From Paracyclopina nana (lineage: Eukaryota; Arthropoda; Copepoda; Cyclopoida; Cyclopettidae): a stretch of 64,000 nucleotides of DNA. Where the stretch lies: contig JAGUCH010000003.1 in NCBI GenBank assembly GCA_019096065.1, positions 4,712,001 through 4,776,000 of the forward strand, given 5' to 3'. The position numbers and the translations under genes were made by a program. Below are positions 1 through 12,277 of this stretch, piece by piece (position 1 is the stretch's first letter; each line of letters starts with the position of its first letter). The notes beneath the pieces were generated by a model. It did no database searches. It was not told the origin of the DNA and worked only from the letters and a program-made list of their open reading frames with translations.

Positions 1-149
1 AGTGCTGAGTATATTTCAAGAACTCTATCATACGAAAGGTAAGGTCCTTTAAAAAAAGCAATGCTTTTTAAAAGTATTTTTCTGAGCTACTTCATATCCT
101 CTTGATGGGAACGCTTACAAAGTATACATGACTTGAGTCTTGTTTTCTA

Positions 150-340
150 TGCGCCCACATTAACCTGAGGAGTAGTCTAACCCAGAGACTTTCTATATAT
201 AAGTCTGGTCTAACCCAGACAAAAATTATTACCAAAAGTATGCATATTTTCTGAAAGCTTACGTCCCAGGGATTTGCAGTTATTTTAAAATCCTGGCTAA
301 GCGCCTCTCATAACATAGAATTTTAAAAACGTGCAGCTCA
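150..340. repeat. Fragment of an inverted-repeat element related to the one at 57.8-58.3 kb
   Basis: The order of blocks 'gtctaacccagacaaaa', 'atgcatattttctgaaagc', 'tattttaaaatcctggctaa' and 'gcgcctctcataacatag' matches, diverged, one arm of the inverted-repeat element in the intron near 57823-58288. Only one arm is recognisable here, so this is probably a truncated or solo copy. Family membership is inferred from the shared blocks; the ends are approximate. Confidence 0.5.
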
Positions 341-978
341 GATTGATTTAGTTTTGAATAAAAGTGAATAAAATTGACCCCCTCTAAAATCAATTAATAT
401 AACTTTTTAAAATTACTCTATAAGAAAATCGCTAGAGTTGGAGATGCAGTCTAGCAAAATTCAACTTACTGCCTATTTGCTCCTACTGTGATTGTCAGTT
501 TGAGTTATACCCTTAGGTCACATTTTTCTGAGCCCAATAGTCCATTTTAAAGTTTATGCAAAGCTTCTGCTCTTAGATATGATGATGTTTGCATGACTTT
601 TGAAAGGGCTCTCTTTAAAAACTTTTCATCTCATGTTGAATCGCCAAATGCATGGGGCATGATGAGAGTTGCGGTCCCCTTGCTCTAATCACATGCTACC
701 AACCATTTCTCGAAACCCATTTTAGAACATGGAACATGCAAGCTGTGGTTTTGGCTCAGAAGCTTTAGATTGTAGGCATGATTTAGTTCTTTTGTAGAGA
801 TTTTTTCTCCCGTCTCTTTCTTTATTTCCCCTTTTTTTCAATTATCACTTGCCCCTCTATATTAAGCACTTCAATGTGCATACAACATATGAAAGATCTT
901 TTTTTGTACATCATAAGCGACTTGAATGAAGATGGCCGGGTAACAATGACCATGCAGGTTTTGTTAAACCCACTTATA

Positions 979-1703
979 CAGACTGTCCCGGAGATTTCTG
1001 TACACTTATAAATCAAAAGTTTGTGTTACAAATTCGGGAAATATTAGACACAATGGATATCATTGGAAAGCTTGAATCTTTGGCCATCTTTTTTTGCTTC
1101 AATGGATAAAAGAAATTAAAAGTAAAAAAATGAGAAAACTTAATTTTCCTGAGGTACCCTTAATTTTTCTCCCAAAAAAGCAAATTTGCCCAAACCTGCT
1201 ATTATTGACCAAATTTTCAGCTAAGCTAATCCGGGCTATCTTTTGACATCTTTTCATGAAAAAAAATCTTGCAGCACTGTGCTGGCTCATCAGAAAGGTG
1301 AATGATTGGAAAGGATATTTTTCAGTAAACAGAAAAAAGACAATTAGGGCACTGCCTACTAAAAAAGTTTCAAAATTAGTGTTTTAAACATCACATCTTT
1401 GGGATTTTAAGTTAATGAAGATCAAATGTTTAACCAATTTTATGTGAAATTGAATAAATAATTTTTTTGTGAAAGTGACTATTCATCAAAAAAATCAGTA
1501 AAAATGGGTGTGAATTTGGAGTATTTATCAATTTTGTTGTCTAAATCAAAAATTGAATTAATACTTTTTTTTTAAAATCTCAAAACCAAAAAAGATGGCT
1601 TAAGTTTCAAGCTTTCCAACGGTATCCATTGAGTCTGGTATTTCTAGAAGTTTTAACACTAACTTTTGATTTCAAAGTGTACATAAATCTACGGGACAGA
1701 CTG
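979..1703. mobile_element. MITE with long inverted repeats and mariner-like ends
   Basis: The left end (979 onward, cagactgtcccggagattt) is mirrored at the right end (to 1703) with a few mismatches. The inverted similarity continues inward for more than 100 bp, including the shared block 'caagctttccaa' plus a following 'atccattg'. TA dinucleotides flank both ends (977-978 and 1704-1705), as expected for a Tc1/mariner target duplication. No transposase frame is present, so the element is non-autonomous. Superfamily assignment is inference from the TA and CAG(A/T)CTG termini. Confidence 0.75.
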
Positions 1704-2805
1704 TATATACGTATATGCTAACATTTAATAAAGCCTGACCTGGCTGAATCTAATGAAACATCATTCAGTACGTCTGGTCTACTTATTTACTATTTCAATG
1801 GAAGGTGATTAGGCAAATTGGATCCCTACCAAAATGGTGCACCTTGCCTGCAAGGACTATTTGCGTACAGCATCGACATCTGTTATTTGCTACGCAGCAA
1901 AGCTTATCTCAATGAAAAATGCACACAGGGCTCGGATCCGCTGATTTCCCCCCAATCACGGAACATTAATCTATGGCCCCCATAGGTTCCCTTTCCGATT
2001 TGAAGGTGATAATTCTTTCCCGTCTGCAGTAAAAAGTGTTTCAAAATTGCTATCTTAGTGCGATCGCTTCACTGCTGCGTGCATTTTGCATTTCGCATTT
2101 TGCCTCTGCAAATGAACTCGCGCGTCGTTTACGGAGAAAACTTTTGCCTCTACGCTAACCTCAAGGAGAAGTCTTTTAATCTAGCAGTCAAAATGCTGGA
2201 TAAACCCAGGTGAAAAGGGGGCGGTCAACAACTGATGCAGACGTGAACATCGGGTCAATCGTTGCATGCTGGAGTCGTTATCTCAATTATGAAGCGGACG
2301 AGGTGAATCAAGAAAAAATGTTATCTTTGCCGAGCTAATTGTTGAGCTGATCAAGCGTGAACTGAACAATCATAATGCATGACAATAGGATATGTCCCGC
2401 ATTATAAATTCTTCCGGACTCGGATTTTTCTCGAATTCTGCCTGGATGCAAATGCGCGTGAATGGTATTTCTTCACGTGGTTATGCGAGTGATCTCTGGT
2501 AGCTCTGTTTTCTCCTCTCGCCTTTCTTGGCTGGAATTGGTTGGCTTTCGGTAGTGGTGCTCACGTGGGCTACAGCGAATGCTACAGCGCACAGAAAATG
2601 TGGAGTTGCGCGCGGCTGCGCTTGGTGCGCTGCATTTCTGCGCGCACAGCGCTCACCGCTCCCTCTCCGGCCCATTGCATGGTGATGAATCATCCCTCTC
2701 TTCGCTCCTTCGCTCCTTGCCTTCCTTCCTTCCAGCTCGAGAGTCCGACATCGACCACCAAGCCGAACGAATCCACGTCCATTTTCTGCACAACTCCAGT
2801 GAGCC

Positions 2806-5800
2806 ATGTCTGACAACGAGCAAGCGGTCCACAAGAGCCTCGAGGCATCGAGCGGGGACGAGTCATCCTCGGAGGCCAAGAAAAACGGATTCGCCAACAA
2901 CGGCGAGCCGGTCAACAAGCCCAGAAAGGTACGCACACTATAGTACCACAGGGTGTCGGCCGCATTTTGTCCTCTTGGCTACTACCTAGCTGGGTCACCC
3001 GACTTCCAAACCATGTATGTAAAGCAGCCCGCAAACGGTAGTGCGAAACAAAGGGGGTGTGGGACTCGGATCATTCAATCATGGCCAGCTATATTTGAAA
3101 TTGTAATGAATGCCGCAAGCACTTTTTTGCACCATCGCGTTGCCTTTTTTGGAGCTTCATGCTCCAACACTTGCCGAAAATGATCTTTTTTGATACTATT
3201 TTGTCGGAAAACAATTTCCTGCCAGAATCGATGCCGACCCGGCGCAAACTTGTGCGATTGAGGCTGGGTTTTTTTGCTTGCATTGTACGTGATAAAAACG
3301 CCGCTCTCGTTTTGCACTTGCTAATGAAAATGGGAGGAGATGCGTGATAGGGCCGCGCTTCCTTTAAGAACCTACTCTACATAGTATGCATGGGATTAGA
3401 GCTAAATCTTATTTGCCCTCCTCTCTGAAAGGAGGAGCAGATTATGCCGGGGTAGTCGTAGGTAGGTACATCATGCGCGGGCTAGCCAAGAGGACAAGTT
3501 TTGATGAGCACTTGCAGATACTAGCACAGGTTTCGGTACTCTGGGGTGTACAGCTATACGAACTCCAAAGTTGGTCTTTTCACTTTTGGTGGAATTCACT
3601 ATAACTCGGATGCCTTTTTTACGCTCGCACAAATAACGTATTAGCTGGCTGCCAAAGAGGGAGGTGCCCGGCGTGATTTTGGACCCCCAGCTCCACGCAG
3701 GTGTCAGGACAGGCATCCACAGTTATTAGTTATGGATCAAGCCGAGCTTCAACTTCCTGGCCAGACAGAGCTGAACCAATTGAAGAGACGGCTCAAAGAA
3801 CATTCTAAATGGCCATTCAAAGGTCCCAATGCAATTGATCCATATAGAGACGTATCTTTCACGCGGCAGGAGTAAATCAGCATATTGTTAGGGCAAGCCC
3901 TTCCGAAACATTTCTTTCCCACGTGGCTTTTTTGTTGGTGTCGTCGATACTTTGTTGACGCGGAAATCGACGCTCGTAGCTGCGCTCATCAAAACAAAGC
4001 TAGGTCGGGATAACCAGTTCGATTTCAAAACTTTACACTTTCATTGAAAAGGACTCAACCTCTTCATCGAGCTCCAGCTCTGACGATGAAGATGACGACC
4101 GCGAGGCTCATCCTCAAAGAGTTGCTGTCGACGACAGTGACGATGACTCCTCGGTCTCCAAATCCAAAAGTGAGTCCCATAGTGAAGCCTCAGCCTCTTC
4201 CAAATCCGTATCGGGAGCTGACCAGCCTCCACAGCCCAAAAGCAGATCTTTGAGTGTGGAAGAGCCTGTCTCACCTCCTGCCCCAGCTGAGAGGAAAAAG
4301 AGCCTGGCCTCCGACAAGTCTGAGGAGGAGGACCACGATACTGATGATGATGTTGAGAAGGAAGAGTTGCGTGACAGCGATGATGAGGTTGATGAGGTTC
4401 CAGCTGCTGAGGCGCCGGTCCCTGTCGAGCGTAAAGTGTCTGTGCCTTTGGAAGAATTCACTCAAGAAGAAGTTGAGTTGTCCAAGAGGGAGACTGTGCA
4501 CTTGGATGAAGAAGAAAAAGCCCAGGTTGTTGCTGAAGTCTCGAGAAAGTCCTCATCATCATCTGTGTCCTCCGAGGGCATGATGGATGACAAGCGAGCC
4601 GAGTCTCCAATGATGCAGGAGGCGAAGCCAGCCACCATCATCGAGGACGATGACAATGACCTCGAGGAGGTGAAGAACGGCCATTCAGGTGTCAAGGATG
4701 ACTCTTCCGCCAGTAGCAGCTCTGATGAGGAGATTGAAAAGCCCAAGCAAGCTGATCCCATCATTGAGACTAGTCAAGACAACAATCTGGAAAGGACTGA
4801 AAGTCCCTTGAACGGAAGACGATCTGGAGGCGGAGATATTTCCAAAATCTACACCTCTGCCCTCAACAACAACAACAATAACAACAACAATGTGGAGAAG
4901 GGCGAGAGGACCAAGCCAGCCAAGGATATCACCCAGATTTACACTCAAACCTTGGCCAAGGCTTCACCCCCAGCCAGCCCCAAAACTGCGCCCAGGGCCA
5001 AGCCGGCCCAAGACATCACAAAGCTCTACACTGGCAAGTTGGACACGGCTGGTGTCAAGAGCCCCAATCCTGCTGAGAAACTCAGCCCAAGAAAGGTAAC
5101 TGAACTTGGGAAATGCCTGACAATCCAGACTAGTAGAGCTTTTTTTCGCTACTCTAAAAGACAATGAATGAAATGACAATGGAGCAGAGACCAAAACTGT
5201 TTCTTTGCTAATTGTGATCATTTCTCCAGATAAACCCTGCAGATTAACTGTGTGCGTTTCAACAGAGCTAGCACGTTTTTCACTTCTCACTCATGAGTCC
5301 TCTTGGGTACAAACTACGTTTTGCTATGCATGACTTGTTAATAATGCATGCCTTGGTCAGTGCAGACTCTATCTGCTAAACGAATGACAATCAAACTTGC
5401 TGCATGCAGCCAGACAGATGTCATGTGTTTTCCACATGATAACCATCTTTTTGGCCATTTTCCCCTCCTCCTTGAACAACAGTGAGAAACCACAGTGAAA
5501 AATTCCTCCTCTCCTTTTCTATTTCTTTCTGCACACACTGCTTAGACTTCTGTCACTTTCAGTGCAGTAAGAACTGAATGGCTCGAATTTAATCGCCTTT
5601 CTTTGTTAATTTCCAGCACAATATGTCCACAGCTGTTGACAAAGATGCCATTCGGAGTGCTTATGATGATGTCAGGTCCGATACCAGTGACACAGAATGG
5701 TAAGAACTCACTTTTTGCCCCTTTGTCTAGCCAACTTTTTTCAATATGGAGGCTTTGCTAATTGAAGAAATTGGTAGCTGAGAATGATGAGGAAATTCTT

Positions 5801-8800
5801 CACGTTTTTTTCCCCTCTTTCTCTGCTCTGGATCCATATTGCGTTTATGCAACATTGAATGATAATTTTTTGGCAATGCCAAGCATTTAGTGAAAGTAGC
5901 TTATTTTTTGACAGCTTATGTGATGATGACACACAGCATGTAGCACAAAATGTTCAAGGAAATCCATTAGCAGGCGAAGAATCATCACGATAGTATTGCC
6001 CAACTTTAGTAAATTTAGTAGACACTCTTGACTATGTTTTGAGCTCTGCTAGCATCTGGTTGTTCAAAAGGGAGATTACTAATCTGATCTTCTAAGTCTG
6101 AGGCAAGATGGTGGGGGGAACAAAAAATATGGGTCATATGAGGTCATTTCAACTGGCAATTAGCAGCATATGATGTACGAGGCTTATGCTGCATTGCATG
6201 CACCGCATCTCTATAGCTTTGTGCCTTAAGGATTGATGGCACGTTAAGGGACATTTTTTACGGCTCCAAAACCGTTGAGAGCTGCTCGTGGATGACTCAT
6301 ACGTACCATATACTTCCTTGTGCTGGCCTTGCTAAATTCATTGTTAACTTACCTAGCTTATAGGATAGCTGGCAGACTCCTCACGAGAGACCCTAAGACC
6401 CCCAACTCGGCTTTGTTTTTCCAAACCCTTAATTAGCCTCGTTGCTACGCTTTTTTTCTGTCCAAGCATAATTGGTAGACATGGTTTTCATCATTCTTCG
6501 CTCGAAATTTCGCGCACTGATTGAATTTGAAATCTGGCATTTTTGCAGTTCTTCCTGCTCCTATAAAAAGCCAATATTTGCTACGCGTTCATAAATTCTC
6601 AATTCAAATGCATCAGTGGCAATTTGAGACCTCTTTATGTGGTGTCAAGCTAATTCATCTTCAAATAACAGCTCTTTTGTATGCGGTTCCTATATTTATG
6701 CAATGTATTTATGCGCCATTCAGCATTTTGTTATGGCTTCAGTGCAATTTATGGTGAGGGTGATTGTATAAACCAAAAAATCTTGCGATTGCATATCACC
6801 TTGGCTGTTATCTGAAATGAGGGGAATTTTAATTGCTGTAAAAAAAATGGTACGCGCCATATCGCATGACAACCAGAAAAAAATCTTGAGGAAGTCGACC
6901 CTGGATCTAATAACTCTTCCTTATGCCACTCTTTATCGCTGCCAACCGTCAATTCAAGTAAATGAACGCTGAAAAATGCTCCTGGCTGAGGTGATTTTCT
7001 TGCCTTGTCGGTCCACAGTGCTAAAATTGTAGTCCGCAGAACTTGAACCCTTTCTTGCTACAGTATACAGAATGAAGACCTTGTACGCGCGCATAACTTT
7101 GCTTCATTTGCATATGAACTTCATATGGAGTCCAAAGGATAAAAAAGGCGATCGTGACTGATTTTTGCAGCTTCACCATTATTTTGTTCCTCCTCAAAGA
7201 AAAAGTGATGAAGAAGAGTTCATCATGCTCGTCGACGTCATGCAAAAAAATCACAGGCTCGAAAGAGCGCCAATTTTCAAAGCTGCATTTTAATTAGCCG
7301 ATTTTTTCACGGATTTGTTGAGAGGAACGAGGCTTCGTTTGTCGGCTGAAATCAAATTGCTCTCTTGCATGTTTAATCAACTCTCTGCTAGTGCTGCTGC
7401 AGTCATGTCAGCCTTTATTTTTGCCTAGCTCTTTTTTGGTGAGAAAAAAAAGACTTGCGGTGCTCACTGATGATGCTATGAGTCATCGTCATCCTCAAAA
7501 CGCTTCCTTGATAAGCCAGAGAATAAGGCGTGACCTTCGTAAAGTTTGCTCTTAAAATCCCCGTGACACTTTGTTGTTCTGTGATACTAGTTTGTGTATA
7601 TATTCTAGATTTTAGCTCAATATAGTACATAGTATAGTATAGAGAACCAATTTCCAAATCGAAGCTGCTAAAAGAACCTAATTTGTTTCGACCAAATTAA
7701 CTAATGGAACGAAGCGTAGCTAATGAGGCTGACTTAAAAGTTCCCTAACGATTGGCTGTACTGCTAGCTGCTTATCATGGCCCGAGAAGCTAAAGTGCAA
7801 TAAAAGCAGTTCTCAAAAAAAGGTCGATGTTTGCCCTTGCTGCTTTGATTCACTTCTCAAAATAGCTCGGTTCCTATTGATAACAAATTAGCAATTGCGG
7901 TGTGGGAACCTAAACCGAGCCATTTAGGGAATTCAATTCAAGGGTTGAATTGGGGCCCCCATTGAATAATGTGGACATTTTTTTCAGAGCTTGTGGAATT
8001 TTTCAAAGTTCACTTTAAAAATGCAGCCGCGTCACGTTACATTTAGGGGAGAAATGCCATTTCACTCTTGACTATTTTTGGCTTTAAGCCACGGATTTAC
8101 TTGAAGTGGTGGTATGCAACTTCATTGCTGATGAGTAGCAACAACCTTAAGAAAAGTTTTCACTTTTACTGCCAAGACATCTAGATGCATGGTGTAACAC
8201 AAGTAGTGGCCATCATGATGTTTTGACAAGAATTTCCAATTTCATTTCTGCTCAATTCAAGAAACATCGATTATGGAAGGTACTCAAAGCTAGACGAAGA
8301 TCTTTTCTGTATGGGACACACTGGGCATTTTTCCACTTAAAAAATGAAGCATTTTCAAAAGAAAATATTTTTTGTGGCCCGATATGCTTTAGGTCACTCA
8401 TTACCATTTTTTATTTTTTTGAGTTTCTCATTTTCCCACTGTGCTATGGAACACAATATGTACAATGTAACTCGCTGCAAATTTCCAGGTTGCTGAAGAT
8501 GCCCCAGACAGAGGAGCATTAGCCTCTTGGGTTGCACTGTGCGGCCAACTGCAGCCAAATCTCAGACCTGCTGAAAGGCTCATTATAATTTAGCAATTAA
8601 TGCTCCCAAATGGCCCTGTCTTTAGAATGTAATGAGCAAACGCATTTTGCTCGTCCCAAACTCCCACAGTGATCTTTTCAAGCGTAGTAGTTGCACAGCC
8701 ACACACAACCGTAAGAGTTTAGGCATTTCTACAGCACAACTGCTGTAAAGCAGTCATATGGGTGCAAAATGTAACGTTACTTTCAGAAGTGGTGGAGTAG

Positions 8801-11800
8801 CAACAAAAAATTAATATGGCGAGATATGTTCCTGATTTATTCCCTTCATGCCTTGATTTTCGTCTGTTGTTGTTTTACACGAGTCCAAGAGTATTCAGTC
8901 AAAAGCTCTCTTGGCCTTGGGGGCACAAATGAGAAGTTTGTGGAGGAGAAATTTTCCATCTTCATGGGCACAAGGCAAACAAATTGCTTCTTCTCCGCCC
9001 GTAGGATAAGTAGCATGAAAGTTTGATCGATACTGCCTTGATAAACTGAGGAGCGTGGCAAAATTTGCAGCACAAAAAGGCTGTCATCATCATCATATAA
9101 GTTTTGACCATTTCCACCTCCCGATTATTTGTGGCTTTGAGGCATTTCCTTATTGAAACATTGATTGGCTGCGAGGGCATTCATCATTTATAAGCAGACA
9201 CATAGCAAAATGCCATCATAACATGTGGTGGAAATGGAGGTAGCTTTTATGGCTCCTTGAAAATAAAGTGGGCGGGACAAGAAAAATGTTGGACAACACA
9301 GAGATATTGATCCATTCTGTGTCGTATCAGCTGCTGCTGGCCACAATTTGCCGGCTGCTTTCCACCACCAACTCCGATGCCATATACGTTTACCGTACCC
9401 CTATATTCAACTGAAGGTTGATGATTCACCCAGCTTGGAGGCAAAAAAGCTTTTACTTTGCTATTTGACCCCTCTGTTGGCCCCCAAGACTTGGGATTGT
9501 TATTGATGATGCTGTTTTGCATGCAAGACTATTAAGTCAATTTTTCATCCCCTGTTGCAGATGTGAGTAATAACTCTGGCTTGCCATCACCTTGAAAAGT
9601 GACTAAATTGGTGGTGCAGAAATGAAAGAAACATCTGCCATTATTTTTTGCAAATTTATCCTGCCAAAGCTGGATTTTTATAGATGTATATTGACATATT
9701 TGCTGGTTTATTGTATTGGAAATCTGAGTACTCTTGTATAGAGTTTAGTGTGCTTATCCAGTGGAAATCCAATAAAAGCTGAGTGACTGCGATTCTCAGC
9801 TGATTTTGCAAAAGCTAGTAGCAAAGCCACGCCCTAGAACTGAGTCATGGAATCGATCCCAAGTTAGCAACAGCTTCCAAACAAACTGAGCAACTGGAGA
9901 TGACTAGCAAGAAATTCATCCCCTAGCTCTCTGCTTCCACAAATGCTGCTGTAACCTTTCTTTTCACACCCCTAAGATTTAGGGGGAAATGCTCTGGGTC
10001 CTGATAATGCTGTAAAAACATTGGGTATAGATAGTAGTGCTGTACGTTGCACCTTTTTTTAGCTGGCTGCTTTTGGAAGGAATTGGCCCTAAATAAAAAG
10101 GGTTGGACAGTTGAGCAAATTTGGATCCAATGTCAGGAGCAGTAGTTTATTTATATTATGGGCGTTGGCCTTTTCTCTGGATAAAATTGATGAGATTTTC
10201 TTACAAAATGCAATGTTCCTTTTAAATCAATGAAGTTTTTTAATCTCTTTCGCTGCAGGTAAACTTGATTAATTTCCCCCACTATATATATCATGCCTAA
10301 ATGTCGGCAATGTCTAATTAGGAGAAATATTGGAGAAAAAGCTAAAGTTGGTGTAGCTTTTATAGAATTTACTCCAGATAAAGTTGATATAGGATGCATT
10401 ATGCTTGGCTGTCCTTTCTTTGTTCCTCTTTTTGCCTGTTTACTGAACTTCTATGTTGGCACAAAAAATGCTGCGTTTTCCATCTTTCATCCATCTGGCA
10501 TGGTAAAAAAGGAGCATATTTTGAGGCATATAACTCAGAGCAGAGCTGAACTTTGAGCAAAAAATGACCCATATCTGTCTCATTACTCTCGTGCCATTTG
10601 ATCTCCCAGCTTCACTTACCTATAATGCAATGTGACATTTACGACTTGTTTCTAAATGTACTATGCCATCATAAAAATGAACCTTTAAGGTCCTTCGCTT
10701 TGCGATATTTAAAAGTCGTGTCTGTTTCACTTTCATCTTAGTGGTCCCTCATAAGATTAATATTCTATCAATGCTTTTTTTAAGACCACCATGAAAAAAT
10801 TGAAGAAACTTAGCCGCAATGTGAATTCTATTTTAATTGATTCATTCTGCTCTTCAAGGAAATAGTTTCCATTCCTGCTCCCATAACAAGTTTTCCTAGC
10901 CTGCCTCATGAGCTCGGTTGTTATTCTGGCTGCATGACGGCTTAACTCAAGAAATGCGAGCAAATAATTTCGAAATTTCCATGCCCTACAATGGTTAATT
11001 TTCCACTTTGTCAAGTGCCCGTGGTGGGTAAGTTTTCATGTCACGATCCATCGTCAGCCAAAATCATTGGAATATTGATAAATTGTTGAGGATTCCCTCT
11101 TCTCCATAAGTTCTTAAATTAAAAGCCCACAAACGAAGCTCTTTATAATTACTAAGGATTGCGCGCTTAAAGGTAGATGAAGTTGATTGATGATTTAGCT
11201 CTTATGCCTGAAAGTGGGAAACTTATTCTGTGCTACTGGACTACATTTAGTCAATTTAACAATAGCAATTGTGTGCAGCAATGCCTTTTAAATGCTAGCC
11301 TTGAAGTTTCTTTCATGATTTGGTCAATTAAGCTAATAATGTTCAGAAATCTTGGGGCGCGCCAACACATTTAGCAATAATAAGGCTGGCATGAGCAAAT
11401 ATCTGCGATTCTAGTGCAATTTTCCACTTTTACCCACACCGCATATGTCAAGGCCCACAAGAAGAAGTCGACCTGAATTGTAATTGAGCTACTTATTTCC
11501 AGGGCCGTGTTCAAGTTTGACGATGGCAACTGTCTTCGAGTGACTGCAACCGGCAACGACTTCAACGAGTTCAAATCCTACTTTGGCAACGAAGATCGCG
11601 GCTTTGGATACATTCGCATCAAGACTGGTGATGAGATGAGCAAGAGGTCCAAATTCGTCCTGGTTACGTGGGTAGGACCTAATGTCTCCGTTATGAAAAA
11701 GGCCAAAATGTCTACTGATAAAGCTCTAATGAAGGACATAATCCAGGTGCGTGATACATGAAAAACTAATAACTATATATAGTGGAAGGCTATATTTCAC

Positions 11801-11927
11801 AAATCTCTAGAATATGTCGGTGGAGCTACAACTGGAAAACCAGGGAGAATTCAGCTTCGACCACTTCAAGATGCAAGTCGACAAAGCTTCGGGAGCTAGA
11901 TACGGTACTGGTGTTCGGGATTTGTGA
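2806..11927 (+). CDS. COTL1: Coactosin-like actin-binding protein with a long acidic N-terminal extension
   Basis: Five exons join in phase: 2806-2928, 4052-5095, 5617-5699, 11503-11746 and 11811-11927, giving 536 aa. Exons 3-5 encode a complete ADF-homology domain of coactosin type: 'KDAIRSAYDDVRSD', 'FGYIRIKTGDEMSKRSKF' and 'VLVTWVGPNVS' match the family closely, and the protein ends GVRDL. Coactosin binds F-actin and is normally about 140 aa. Here exons 1-2 add about 389 aa of Ser-, Glu-, Asp- and Lys-rich, presumably disordered sequence. The extension holds an Asn run and three spaced copies of a D-I-(S/T)-x-x-Y-T-x-x-L motif near residues 303, 333 and 362. An in-frame ATG at 5623 falls where ordinary coactosin starts, so a short isoform from an internal promoter is plausible. 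The exon 2-3 join keeps the frame, but only transcripts can show that the long form exists. The ADF-H call is firm; the role of the extension is unknown. Confidence 0.85.
4864..4891 (+). repeat. AAC-type microsatellite encoding an Asn run
   Basis: Imperfect (AAC)n/(AAT) triplets inside exon 2 of the coactosin-like gene encode nine consecutive Asn residues. This is a likely length-polymorphic site that keeps the frame. Confidence 0.8.
5700..11502 (+). other. 5.8 kb intron of the coactosin-like gene
   Basis: This intron starts with gtaaga after 5699 and ends with an AG before 11503. It is about a hundred times longer than most introns in the window. I see no coding frame longer than chance and no clear repeat. 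It splits the coactosin domain within the Trp codon at the end of exon 3. An internal promoter for the short coactosin form, if any, would be expected upstream of 5623 (2.9-5.6 kb) rather than here. Confidence 0.7.
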
Positions 11928-12277
11928 TATCGGCAAACTCCCGTAGCCGACAGGATTAGGGCCTTCCAATAATAATAATTTGCATTTAATCAGCAGAAAC
12001 CTCCATCTCATAAACTAGAGGCCTTAATACCACCCGACCCCCATCCATGCTCCTAATTTCGAAGTCATCCCCTAAACTACTACTCATCGAGACCAATTGC
12101 AAACAACCAGGATTTTTATAAACTATTTTTATTATTATTTTGAGCTGTAAGATAAACTACTCAATTTTATGTATTAGAGTGTGATTAATGCATTGCCCAG
12201 TATTGTAACAAACATTATGATTTTGGGTTTCAAAGCAAGAAACAAATAAAAAAATTGCCGGACCAAAAACTGCTTTC
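11928..12277. other. Shared 3' region between convergent coactosin and SHMT genes
   Basis: This 350 bp gap separates two tail-to-tail genes. A plus-strand AATAAA near 12244 could serve the coactosin-like gene. Several TTTATT-like stretches near 12120-12140 read as AATAAA-type signals on the minus strand for SHMT. The two 3' UTRs therefore probably overlap. Confidence 0.5.

Larger units (their letters stand above)
1..2805. other. Non-coding region upstream of the coactosin-like gene
   Basis: No reading frame here looks like a real protein. The region is AT-rich and holds part of an inverted-repeat element near 150-340 and a complete mariner-like MITE at 979-1703. From about 2400 to 2805 the sequence becomes more GC-rich and presumably holds the promoter and 5' UTR of the gene starting at 2806. 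An AT-rich TATA-like stretch lies near 2402, but I cannot show that it is used. Confidence 0.6.

Noticed and set aside
4114..4764. Minus-strand Ser-rich frames opposite the coactosin-like exon 2
   Set aside because: They mirror the acidic GAN/GAY codons of the plus-strand gene and have no start context or splice support.
9247..9522. 91-codon minus-strand frame in the large coactosin intron
   Set aside because: It has no domain, splice or poly(A) evidence and is of chance length.
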